Assembly (NCBI GenBank): GCA_964440345.1
Contig: CAYTSA010000048.1
Span: 1-26,933 of the forward strand
Direction: 5' to 3'
Length of the DNA stretch: 26,933 nt
Origin: CAYTSA01 sp964440345
GTDB taxonomy: Bacteria > Desulfobacterota > Desulfovibrionia > Desulfovibrionales > Desulfovibrionaceae
Shown: positions 1 through 6,743 of the stretch, piece by piece
How positions within the stretch are numbered: position 1 is the stretch's first letter
How the letters are laid out: each line of letters opens with the position of its first letter
Translations under genes and position numbers: made by a program
Notes under the pieces: model-generated
Seen by the model: the letters and a program-made list of their open reading frames with translations, nothing else
Databases searched by the model: none
Told to the model about the DNA's origin: nothing

Positions 1-1
1 T

Positions 2-134
2 GAAGCGGGGGGTGACAGTAGGGGTAAGCCGGGGCCGCAACGCTTGAAAGCGGGGGGTGACAGTAGGGGTAAGCCGGGCCGCAACGCTTGAAAGCGGGGA
101 GTGACAGTAGGGGTAAGCCGGGGCCGCAACGCTT
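2..134. repeat. Three tandem copies of a 44-45 bp repeat
   Basis: Three nearly identical units lie head to tail at 2-45, 46-89 and 90-134. Each begins GAAAGCGGGG (GAAG in the first) and ends GCAACGCTT. The differences are one missing A in unit 1, one missing G in unit 2 and one G-to-A change in unit 3. There are no spacers, so this is not CRISPR. Each internal junction reads CGCTT-GA-AAGCG, a short inverted repeat, and the last unit joins the host gene at CGCTT-T-AAGCG. The array touches the window edge and may continue upstream. The origin is unknown; a REP-like element or a slippage expansion are both possible. Confidence 0.9.
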
Positions 135-564
135 TAAGCGCATCGTCAAAACGCCGAAAATGCACTTCCTTGACGCCAGCGTTCTTTCACATCTGGTGAA
201 CCTGAAGACGGACTCGGCCTGGAAAAACCGCGAAACATTCAGCCATGTGCTGGAGTCCTTCGTGTTCGGCGAACTGTGTAGACTGGCGTCCTTCTCAGAC
301 ACGCAATACCGGATGCACCACTACAGAGACCGGGACCAGCTGGAAGTCGATTTTGTGGTGGAAGACGAAGAAGGCCGCATCGCCGGCATAGAGGTCAAAG
401 CCGGCGCCACGGTGACACCGGCGGATTTCAAAGGCTTGCGGCAACTGGTCAAAGCATGCGGAGACGGCCTTGCGCTGGGCCTTGTTCTGTACGACGGCGA
501 CGAAACCCTGCCCTTTGGCGAAAAGATGTACGCAGCCCCTCTATCAAGCCTGTGGCGCCAATAA
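88..564 (+). pseudogene. C-terminal remnant of a DUF4143-type AAA ATPase
   Basis: From about base 135 the frame matches the C-terminal DUF4143 domain of the common AAA_14/DUF4143 ATPases: KTPKMHFLD, then FVFGELCRL, YRDRDQLEVDFVVE, GIEVKAGATV, DFKGLR and the ending PLSSLW. The PD-(D/E)XK-like residues D (in EVDF) and E-K (in IEVK) are kept. The N-terminal P-loop ATPase, usually about 250 residues, is absent. In its place is the tandem repeat, and the frame is stopped by TAA at 70-72 in unit 2. The TTG at 88 is only the first possible start in the last repeat unit and is probably not used. The gene converges with trpA, 18 bases away. If the repeat array is an insertion, an upstream half may lie outside the window. 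Confidence 0.75.
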
Positions 565-582
565 AATGGATTCACCAATCCC

Positions 583-1344
583 CTACCGCAACCCCGCGAT
601 GTACTCCCCTACCGCGTCCACGCCCTGCTCTTCCAGCACGCGGATGGCCTGGGAGCCTACCACGGCCATGTCCACACGGCCCTTTAGAAAGTCCACGTCC
701 TTCTTGTCCTTGACCCCGAAGCCCAGAGCCAGGGGCAGGTCCGTGGCCTGACGGCAGCGGGCCAGGTATTCCTCCAGCTCCTGGGAAAACGCCGTGGTCT
801 CGCCGGTCACGCCCTTGCGGGCCACGCAGTAGACAAAGCCCCGCGTGCAGTCCGCCACCGTGCGCATGCGGTCCACCTTGCTGTTGGGCGTAAAGATGAA
901 AATGGGCTCCAGGCAGTGTTTTTCCATGGCCTGCAGGTACTCTTCGGCCTCCTCGGGCGGGACATCCGGCACAATGGCCCCGCGCAGCCCCGCGGCCGCG
1001 GCCTGGGCTGCAAACCGATCCAGCCCGTAGGCATAGGGTATGTTGTAGTAAGTCATATACAGGAAGGGGATGGGCAGCTCCTTGGCAATCGCCGCGGCGC
1101 AGGCCAGGCAATCCGCCACTTTTACGCCGCCGGCCAGGGCCTCCTGGTTGGCCTTCAGGATGACCGGGCCGTCGGCAATGGGCTCGGAAAAGGGAATCTG
1201 CAGCTCCATCACGTCCACGCCGGCTTTCACCATGGTCCGGGCCAGAGCCAGGGAGTCCTCCAGGCAGGGGTAGCCCAGCACAATGTGGGTCATCAGCAAT
1301 ATGTCTTTTTTCTCGCGCTGCTCGCGTATGTACTGCTCAAGCAT
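583..1344 (-). CDS. trpA: Tryptophan synthase alpha subunit
   Basis: The 253-residue protein cleaves indole-3-glycerol phosphate to indole and glyceraldehyde 3-phosphate and passes indole to TrpB in the cytoplasmic alpha2beta2 complex. The family signature reads MELQIPFSEPIADGP, with the two catalytic acids visible as Glu47 and Asp58. The phosphate-binding end GFGVKD...AVVGSQAI is also present. It is about 15 residues shorter at the N-terminus than enterobacterial TrpA. The ATG at 1344 is preferred because it starts MLEQYIREQR and overlaps the end of trpB by 8 bases; the frame stays open further upstream, but that part reads as trpB-overlap sequence. It is the last gene of a gntR-trpB-trpA operon. 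No trpEGDCF genes are in the window. Confidence 0.95.
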   Translation of the reverse strand: MLEQYIREQREKKDILLMTHIVLGYPCLEDSLALARTMVKAGVDVMELQIPFSEPIADGPVILKANQEALAGGVKVADCLACAAAIAKELPIPFLYMTYYNIPYAYGLDRFAAQAAAAGLRGAIVPDVPPEEAEEYLQAMEKHCLEPIFIFTPNSKVDRMRTVADCTRGFVYCVARKGVTGETTAFSQELEEYLARCRQATDLPLALGFGVKDKKDVDFLKGRVDMAVVGSQAIRVLEEQGVDAVGEYIAGLR

Positions 1345-2569
1345 TGTACGCCTCCGCCTTTTTGATGATGAATTCCCTCCACTTGGGGTCGCCAATAGCG
1401 TCGGCCACAGTAAAGATGTCCTTGTCGCCCCGGCCAGACTGGTTGATGATCACGCAGTCCTCGGGCGAGAGGTCCGGGGCTTCCTTGAAACACTGTACAA
1501 AGGCGTGGGCCGACTCCAGGGCCGGGATGAGCCCTTCCTTGCGCATGGAGAGCCGCAGGGCCTCCACTACTTCCGCGTCAGTGGCCGCGGCAAAACGGGC
1601 CCGGCCGGTCTTGGCCATGTGCGAGAGGATAGGCGAGACGCCCACGTAGTCCAGGCCGGCGGCCACCGAGTGGGTGTCGCGCATCTGGCCGTCGCTGTCC
1701 TGCAGAAAGAATGTCTTGTAGCCCTGGGCCACGCCCACCGCGGCCTGGTCCGCAGCCAGCCGGGCGGCGTGTTCGCCAGTGTCCAGCCCCCGGCCGCCAG
1801 CCTCCACGCCCACCAGCTCCACGTCGTCGTCCAGAAAGCCGCTGAACAGCCCCATGGCGTTGGAGCCGCCGCCCACGCAGGCATAGACGCGACTGGGCAG
1901 CTTGCCAACCTTGGCCAGAATCTGCTCCCGGGCTTCCTGGCCGATAACAGACTGGAACCAGGCCACCATCTCCGGAAAGGGATGCGGGCCCGACGCCGTG
2001 CCCAGCACGTAGTGGGTGTCGTCCATGTTCCGGGCCCAGTCGCGCAAGGCCTCGTTGATGGCGTCTTTGAGCGTGCGCGAGCCGTCTTTTACCGGGACCA
2101 CTTTTGCGCCCAACTGCTCCATCCAGAAGACGTTGGGCCGCTGGCGGTCCACATCCTCTTGGCCCATGTAGATGGTGCAGTCAAAGCCGAATTTGGCGGC
2201 CATGGTGGCAGTGGCCACGCCGTGCTGGCCGGCCCCGGTTTCGGCGATGACCCGGCGCTTGCCCATGCGTTGCACCAGCAAGCCCTGGCCCATGACGTTG
2301 TTGGCCTTGTGCGCGCCGGTGTGGTTCAGGTCCTCGCGCTTTATATAGATGCGGGCGCCCCCGAAGTGCGCGGTCAGCTTGTCGGCAAATGTCAGGGGCG
2401 TGGGCCGGCAGGAGTAGTCGGCCATCAGGTCCGCGTATTCCCGCCAAAAAGCCGGATCAGCCTTGGCCGTGGCAAAGGCCTTTTTCAGTTCGTCAAAAGT
2501 TTCGTACAATATCTCGGGGATGAACGCCCCGCCAAATTCCCCGTAATAGCCGGGTTTCGCCGTGGTCAT
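1337..2569 (-). CDS. trpB: Tryptophan synthase beta subunit
   Basis: This 410-residue PLP enzyme condenses indole with L-serine to make tryptophan. The PLP lysine is Lys88 in HTGAHKANN, the catalytic glutamate is Glu110 in AETGAGQHG, and the phosphate loop CVGGGSNA is intact. The length and motifs fit the canonical TrpB1 type that partners TrpA. The ATG at 2569 follows GGGAGG on the minus strand at a good distance and gives the usual MTTAKPGYYGEFGGAF start. It overlaps the gntR stop in the ATGA arrangement, and its own stop overlaps the trpA start by 8 bases. All three genes are therefore likely to be translated in a coupled way under the gntR promoter. Confidence 0.96.
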   Translation of the reverse strand: MTTAKPGYYGEFGGAFIPEILYETFDELKKAFATAKADPAFWREYADLMADYSCRPTPLTFADKLTAHFGGARIYIKREDLNHTGAHKANNVMGQGLLVQRMGKRRVIAETGAGQHGVATATMAAKFGFDCTIYMGQEDVDRQRPNVFWMEQLGAKVVPVKDGSRTLKDAINEALRDWARNMDDTHYVLGTASGPHPFPEMVAWFQSVIGQEAREQILAKVGKLPSRVYACVGGGSNAMGLFSGFLDDDVELVGVEAGGRGLDTGEHAARLAADQAAVGVAQGYKTFFLQDSDGQMRDTHSVAAGLDYVGVSPILSHMAKTGRARFAAATDAEVVEALRLSMRKEGLIPALESAHAFVQCFKEAPDLSPEDCVIINQSGRGDKDIFTVADAIGDPKWREFIIKKAEAYNA

Positions 2570-3309
2570 GAAAAAGACCTCCCAGAGGCATAGTCCAGAT
2601 GTTGGGTGAATACGCACCGGTCAGTGCGGCAGTAAAGCCTTGCAAACAGTCCGTCCCTGAGGCCGGCGAAATGCAGCCGCCGGCTCACGTCCAGAATGGG
2701 CGCAGTCTGTTTCAGCTGCAGCAGCTTGGCCAGCCGCTCGTCGGGATAGCCGATGGTGAAGCGCTGCTCGCCGCCTTCCAGCTGCGCGCCGTAGTGCTCG
2801 AAGACCAACCGTGAAAGGGACTGCCCCCGCAGGTCCAGCCGGTCCAGGCCCGGAAAGGCGGCCGGGTCCAGGTAGATGTCCTCCACCAGCACCGGTGTTT
2901 TACCCAGCCGGCTGAGCCGGTGCATGACGTACGCCCGGCCCCCGGCAAAAGGGTTATCCCCCTGCGCCGCGGGCACAGGCTCCAGGGCCGGCTGCTGCAA
3001 CACGGACGCGTCCAGCTCCAGCCCGGCCTCCCGAAACGAGGACATGGTCCCCGCCAAAGAAAACAAATCCACGCTGGCCGGCGGATCGGCCACATAGGTG
3101 CCGGAACCGCGCCGGCGGATAAGCACCCCGCGCCGGACCAGGCTCGCCAGGGCCTGACGCACCGTAGGCCGGCCCAGACTGTGCTCGGAAGCCAGCGCTG
3201 TTTCGGACGGGATCCTGTCCCCAGCGGCGTAAACACCGGCCCGGATGTCAGCCATGAGCTGTTCAGCCAGCTGATGGTAGAGTGGTATGGGCGACTCTCG
3301 CTGCAACAT
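2566..3309 (-). CDS. GntR-family (HutC/UTRA) transcriptional regulator
   Basis: The 247-residue protein has an N-terminal winged helix (about residues 5-75): PLYHQLAEQL, then IPSETALASEHSLGRPTVRQ and the wing RRRGSGTYVA. It is followed by a UTRA effector domain (about 95-235) that includes YVMHRLSRLGKTPVLVEDIY. HutC-subfamily members bind palindromes of the GTNTA/TANAC kind and release DNA on binding a small ligand. The gene is first in an operon with trpB and trpA and shares ATGA with trpB. A perfect palindrome lies over its own -35 box, so it very likely regulates itself and trpBA. The ligand cannot be read from sequence. The ATG at 3309 has no Shine-Dalgarno sequence but coincides with the predicted transcription start. 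Confidence 0.92.
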   Translation of the reverse strand: MLQRESPIPLYHQLAEQLMADIRAGVYAAGDRIPSETALASEHSLGRPTVRQALASLVRRGVLIRRRGSGTYVADPPASVDLFSLAGTMSSFREAGLELDASVLQQPALEPVPAAQGDNPFAGGRAYVMHRLSRLGKTPVLVEDIYLDPAAFPGLDRLDLRGQSLSRLVFEHYGAQLEGGEQRFTIGYPDERLAKLLQLKQTAPILDVSRRLHFAGLRDGLFARLYCRTDRCVFTQHLDYASGRSFS

Positions 3310-3344
3310 GGGCCGAACATATGCAGACCGCTTAATGTTGTCAA
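3309..3344 (-). promoter_or_regulatory. Sigma-70 promoter of gntR-trpBA, predicted leaderless
   Basis: On the minus strand a perfect -35 TTGACA (3344-3339) is followed by a 17-base spacer and the -10 TATGTT (3321-3316). The base seven positions after the -10 is 3309, the A of the gntR ATG. No ribosome-binding site lies upstream of this ATG. The mRNA is therefore predicted to start at or within a base or two of the start codon. Confidence 0.75.
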
Positions 3345-3350
3345 GACAAC
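3337..3350. promoter_or_regulatory. GntR operator palindrome GTTGTCAAGACAAC
   Basis: This is a perfect 6-2-6 inverted repeat whose core TTGTC-AA-GACAA resembles HutC/UTRA-type GntR operators. It contains the whole -35 hexamer of the gntR-trpBA promoter, so a bound repressor would block RNA polymerase. A partial match to one half (AAGACAAC) recurs near 3405-3412 without a partner. Confidence 0.75.
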
Positions 3351-3655
3351 TTTACAAATATCTGCCCTTTTCCCCTGATCCGCCGCTTAGCGCATGTTCG
3401 CCTTAAGACAACACTCGCTCCAAGAACAATGTGCCATTATTTCAGACAAATGCTCCAAGAATCGAACACTCATTACGGTTGAAAACCCAAAAAATAGATT
3501 ACGCATACACGCATACGTACATCGCCAAAGAAGCGTCGCCGCCAAGCGGTGGATTTGGGTTTTACCTTGCTATTGACAGACTTCATTTTTCGTTACTAAC
3601 TGCATCAACGCAACAAATGTACCCTTAACCACGCCATACAGGCGCCGCCATTGCC
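3351..3655. other. AT-richer intergenic region between gntR and the glycosyltransferase
   Basis: No coding sequence is supported here. Base composition is visibly richer in A and T than the flanking genes. It holds a perfect 10-base inverted repeat, AAAACCCAAA at 3482-3491 and TTTGGGTTTT at 3554-3563, and a short direct repeat CGCATAC near 3500-3515. A TTGACA at 3573-3578 could be the -35 of a plus-strand promoter for the gene at 3656, but the -10 candidates at a fitting distance (around TACTAA) are poor. No start-proximal ribosome-binding site is evident. Confidence 0.5.
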
Positions 3656-4747
3656 GTGAACATAGTCCACTTTACCGCCTCCGCCCTGGCCGGCGCCCCT
3701 GTCCGGCTCTGCCGTATTCTCAACGAGCACACGCCGCACGCAGTGCGGCTGGTGGACCTGGAGCGCTACGACCCCAAGACCCGCTACGGGCTGTTCGACT
3801 ACGACGTCATCTTTGCCGAGCAGCCTGACCTCGCCATGGAGATGGCCCGGACCGCGGACGTGCTGCACCTGCACAACGAGGTCCACCCGGACTGCGCCGA
3901 TTTTACGCCCATCGACTTTCGGGCGCTGCAACGCAAAGGCGCGCGCATCGTGCGCCATTTCCACTCCCTGCCCGAACTCGTGGCCAAGGCCCAGGGCTGC
4001 GCAACCGCGGACATCACCGCGCCGGACACGCCGGCAGTTGTCATCGCCCAGTATCCGGAGCGGTTTCATCCCCGCGCCCGGGTGGTCCCAAACATCATCC
4101 CCATAGGCGGCAAGCCTGTTGACGCCCCGCTTCACTGGGATATCTTTTTCTCGCCCACCAAGTTCTACTCGGCCTGGGAACAGCGCTGGAACACCAAGGG
4201 CGCGCCCGAGACCGTGGCCCTGATGCAGGAGCTGGAGCGCGAGGCCGGCGCCCGAATCCACTGGCTGACTGGCTCGCCGCTGACCGAGGTTCTGGCGGCC
4301 AAGCAGCGTTCGCGCATCGTGCTGGACGACATGGTCAACGGCAGTTATCATCTCTCTGGGCTGGAGGGGCTGGCCATGGGCAAGACCGTGCTTTGCTGGC
4401 TGGATGCGCGCATGGAGCAGCTGTTGCGCTGGGTGTCCGGCGCAACTGACCATCCCTTTGTCGCAGCTCGACTGGAGGAGGCAAAGCCGGTGCTTCGCGT
4501 GCTGTTGCAGGACGCCGCTCTGTGCGAGGAGCTGGGATACGCCAGCCGGCGTTGGATGGAAGAATACTGGAACGAGTCCCGGTTGGCGCAGCACTATGAC
4601 GCGCTCTACGCAGACTTGGCCGAGAATCCGGCCCGGGTGCGCCGGCAGCCGGAACTGGCCCTGGACGCGCCGGCCAAACGATTCTTCTTTGTGACCAAGC
4701 CAGAGCTGGAGTGGAGGGAGCGGGCCGCCCGGAACGTCACGCCGTGA
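3656..4747 (+). CDS. Glycosyltransferase-like protein (GT-B fold, GT4-like)
   Basis: The 363-residue protein starts MNIVHFTASALAGAPVRL, the N-terminal pattern of GT-B glycosyltransferases whose first strand leads into a glycine/alanine-rich acceptor loop. Other signs are DVLHLHNEV, a VRHFHS segment, VVPNIIPIGGKP at the interdomain linker, and a C-terminal HLSGLEGLAMGKTVLCW segment (about residues 230-248) that matches the donor-binding E-x7-E region of GT4 enzymes. It has no signal peptide or membrane segment, so it is cytoplasmic. The sugar and acceptor are unknown; kdsB and rfaE2 nearby make a lipopolysaccharide or surface-glycan role reasonable. The GTG start at 3656 lacks a clear ribosome-binding site and is uncertain. 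It opens a long plus-strand directon. Confidence 0.65.
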   Translation: MNIVHFTASALAGAPVRLCRILNEHTPHAVRLVDLERYDPKTRYGLFDYDVIFAEQPDLAMEMARTADVLHLHNEVHPDCADFTPIDFRALQRKGARIVRHFHSLPELVAKAQGCATADITAPDTPAVVIAQYPERFHPRARVVPNIIPIGGKPVDAPLHWDIFFSPTKFYSAWEQRWNTKGAPETVALMQELEREAGARIHWLTGSPLTEVLAAKQRSRIVLDDMVNGSYHLSGLEGLAMGKTVLCWLDARMEQLLRWVSGATDHPFVAARLEEAKPVLRVLLQDAALCEELGYASRRWMEEYWNESRLAQHYDALYADLAENPARVRRQPELALDAPAKRFFFVTKPELEWRERAARNVTP

Positions 4748-4802
4748 AAAGCATTTGCAAGCCATAGCCGACCGCGCTAGGTTACCCCGCAAAGGAGCTT
4801 TC

Positions 4803-5561
4803 ATGATAGGCGCACTTCGCAAACTACAACGTTTTTTTCGGCCCGACACCCAACGAAGCCTCATCCTGCCTCTGGACCACGGCGCCAGCGACGGGCTGAT
4901 TACCGGCCTGGAGCACGCGCCAAAACTGCTGGAAGAACTGACTGGCGATAAGGTGCAAGGCGTGGTGCTGAACAAGGGCATGGCCCGAGCCTACGCTTCG
5001 GGCATAGAGCCGGAAGTGAATGTGGTGGTGCAGCTTTCCGGCGGCACCAAGCACGGCCTGCCCACGTACAACAAGTCCATAGTCTGCTCCATCCCCGAAG
5101 CCTTGCGGCTGGGCGCGGACGCTGTGTCTGTGCAAGTGAACATAGGCAACGACCTGGAAGACCGCATGCTCACAGACTGCGGCATGGTGGTGGACGAAGC
5201 GCACCAGGCTGGCCTGCCGGTAATGGCTGTCATCTACGCCCGGGGCGGGCAGATAGTAAACGAATACGACCCCAGCCTCATCGCCCACTCCATACGGCTG
5301 GGCGCAGAAATGGGCGCCGACCTGGTCTGCACGCCCTACTCCGGCGAGGCGTCCAGCTTTGCCGCTTCAGTGGCGGCCTGTCCCATGCCGGTCCTGGTCA
5401 CGGGCGGACCCCGGCGGCCGGACTTTGAAACCTTTTGCTCCCACATGACCGAGGCCCTGGATTGCGGCGCTTCCGGCCTGTCCGTGGGCCGCAACATCTT
5501 TCAACACCCAGACCCGGCTAAAGCGTTGCAAATCATCGGCGCTTTGGTGCATGGCGACTGA
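4803..5561 (+). CDS. DhnA/ADTH-synthase-type class I aldolase family protein, Schiff-base Lys replaced by Cys
   Basis: The 252-residue TIM-barrel protein aligns along its length with the DhnA-type aldolases, including archaeal 2-amino-3,7-dideoxy-D-threo-hept-6-ulosonate synthase: LPLDHGASDG (Asp25), VQLSGGT, GADAVSVQVNIG, AVIYARGG (Tyr145), AHSIRLGAEMGADLV and LSVGRNIFQH. In characterised members the segment after GADIV reads KT-Y-G and its Lys forms the Schiff base. Here it reads CTPYSG, with Cys176 (codon TGC, 5328-5330). The general acid/base Asp and Tyr are kept. Either the chemistry is changed or the lysine has moved. The ATG at 4803 follows AAAGGAG. It sits in the directon between a glycosyltransferase and a nitroreductase remnant. 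No other aromatic-pathway gene adjoins it. Confidence 0.85.
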   Translation: MIGALRKLQRFFRPDTQRSLILPLDHGASDGLITGLEHAPKLLEELTGDKVQGVVLNKGMARAYASGIEPEVNVVVQLSGGTKHGLPTYNKSIVCSIPEALRLGADAVSVQVNIGNDLEDRMLTDCGMVVDEAHQAGLPVMAVIYARGGQIVNEYDPSLIAHSIRLGAEMGADLVCTPYSGEASSFAASVAACPMPVLVTGGPRRPDFETFCSHMTEALDCGASGLSVGRNIFQHPDPAKALQIIGALVHGD

Positions 5562-5574
5562 CAAGGAGAGACGA

Positions 5575-5676
5575 ATGGACCTGTTTGAGGCCATCCACTG
5601 CCGGCGATCCATACGCACGTTTCACCGAGACCGGTCCGTCTGCGCCAACACGCTTGCTGAACGCTTTACTCACTAG
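5575..5676 (+). pseudogene. Nitroreductase N-terminal remnant (33 codons)
   Basis: The ATG at 5575 follows a good ribosome-binding site (AAGGAG) 13 bases after the aldolase stop. It encodes MDLFEAIHCRRSIRTF, the standard N-terminus of FMN-dependent nitroreductases, including the RRSIR phosphate-binding arginines. After about 20 residues similarity ends, and a TAG stops the frame at 5674-5676. The remaining 150 or so residues of the family are missing. This looks like the start of a deleted gene, with the deletion joining it to the binding-protein gene that begins 13 bases later. It could still be translated and couple its neighbours. Confidence 0.7.
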
Positions 5677-5689
5677 ATGCAATAGAGGC

Positions 5690-6733
5690 ATGGTGAACAC
5701 ATTTCGAACACAGCGCGCTATGGCCTTGGGCCTGTTTGTCGCTCTTCTGGCGCTGGCTTTGCCGTTGCTGGCGGCAAAACAAGTTTTCGGACAGTCAGAA
5801 CTTTTCCGAGTGCTTGTGGTGCTCAGCTACTCTCAAGAATTCCCTTGGAGCGCAGAAGAAGCCGCAGGTATACGCGAGACACTTGATCCTTACTGTGACC
5901 TGACATTTATTTCTCTGGACACCAAAAAGCATCCCCAAGAGGCATCGTCTCGCGCCGCCAAGGCGTACAACGTATTCAAACAGTTGCAGCCTCACGGCGT
6001 CATCGCCGCAGACGACAACGCCCAGTTTTCGTTTGTGCTGCCATATCTGAAAGGCAAGACGCAAACGCCAGTGGTTTTCTGCGGCGTCAACGCAAAACCG
6101 GAAGAGTATGGCTATCCTACTGAGACCATAACCGGAGTGCTGGAGCGCATACACTTGCGCGAATCCATGGCTTTCGCCACCCAGCTGGCCCCGGGTCTGC
6201 AGACTTTCTGCGGCCTCACGCGACATTCTCCTACAGGCTTGGCGGTTTATACAGAAGTCACTGACCAGATTGACACTCTTCCTTTAAAAAATGCCGCCTT
6301 CGTGCTACCGCGCACTCTAGAAGAAGCCCAAGAACATGTGAAGCAACTACGCGGCAACTGTGACCTGCTCTTTCTTGACACCTTGGAAGGCTTGACGGAT
6401 ACACACAACGCAATCCACTCCGACACAAGCATTATTCCCATGCTAGTGGAGATGTTTAACGGTCCATCAATAGCGCCAAGCGAATACGCCGTACATTTGG
6501 GCGTGTTGACGTCCGTCGCCAAAAGCGGCCGCGAACAGGGCCGGCTGGCCGCCTCTATGCTCCTGGACCAGCTGCATGGCCGGACTCTGGACGCAGAATC
6601 CCGCATAGTCCGCAACGTTCACGGCAAGCGAATCATCAATGTGACCACCATGCGCACGCTGGGTTTAGCGCCCAGACCGGCAGTGCTCCGGGGCGCTCAG
6701 CTGGTCAAAACAGTCTCGGCAACAAAGCCTTGA
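5690..6733 (+). CDS. ABC-type (PF04392-like) substrate-binding protein
   Basis: The 347-residue exported protein has a signal peptide (basic MVNTFRTQR, then a hydrophobic stretch to about residue 30). It is followed by the two-lobed fold of the ABC_sub_bind family: RVLVVLSYSQEFPW, HGVIAADDNAQFSFVLPYLK, TPVVFCGVNA, ITGVLERIHLRES, CDLLFLDTLEG and SREQGRLAASMLLDQL-like ending. The ATG at 5690 is chosen because it starts the signal peptide; the frame is open back to 5585 but that part overlaps the nitroreductase remnant. No ABC permease or ATPase is near. Instead a sensor kinase follows 10 bases later, so the protein probably serves as its periplasmic ligand-binding partner, as LuxP does for LuxQ. 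Confidence 0.8.
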   Translation: MVNTFRTQRAMALGLFVALLALALPLLAAKQVFGQSELFRVLVVLSYSQEFPWSAEEAAGIRETLDPYCDLTFISLDTKKHPQEASSRAAKAYNVFKQLQPHGVIAADDNAQFSFVLPYLKGKTQTPVVFCGVNAKPEEYGYPTETITGVLERIHLRESMAFATQLAPGLQTFCGLTRHSPTGLAVYTEVTDQIDTLPLKNAAFVLPRTLEEAQEHVKQLRGNCDLLFLDTLEGLTDTHNAIHSDTSIIPMLVEMFNGPSIAPSEYAVHLGVLTSVAKSGREQGRLAASMLLDQLHGRTLDAESRIVRNVHGKRIINVTTMRTLGLAPRPAVLRGAQLVKTVSATKP

Positions 6734-6743
6734 CAGGGGCCCC

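Noticed and set aside
2..134. CRISPR array at the left end
   Set aside because: The three units are directly adjacent with no spacers, and single-base indels differ between units.
1283..2593. Plus-strand open frame of 436 codons
   Set aside because: It is the antisense shadow of trpB, which has all its catalytic motifs.
3573..3600. Firm promoter for the glycosyltransferase
   Set aside because: TTGACA is perfect but no convincing -10 lies 16-18 bases downstream, so it is kept only as a note.
3605..4981. Long minus-strand open frame of 458 codons
   Set aside because: It is antisense to the glycosyltransferase and aldolase genes, has no recognisable motifs, and arises from the high GC content.
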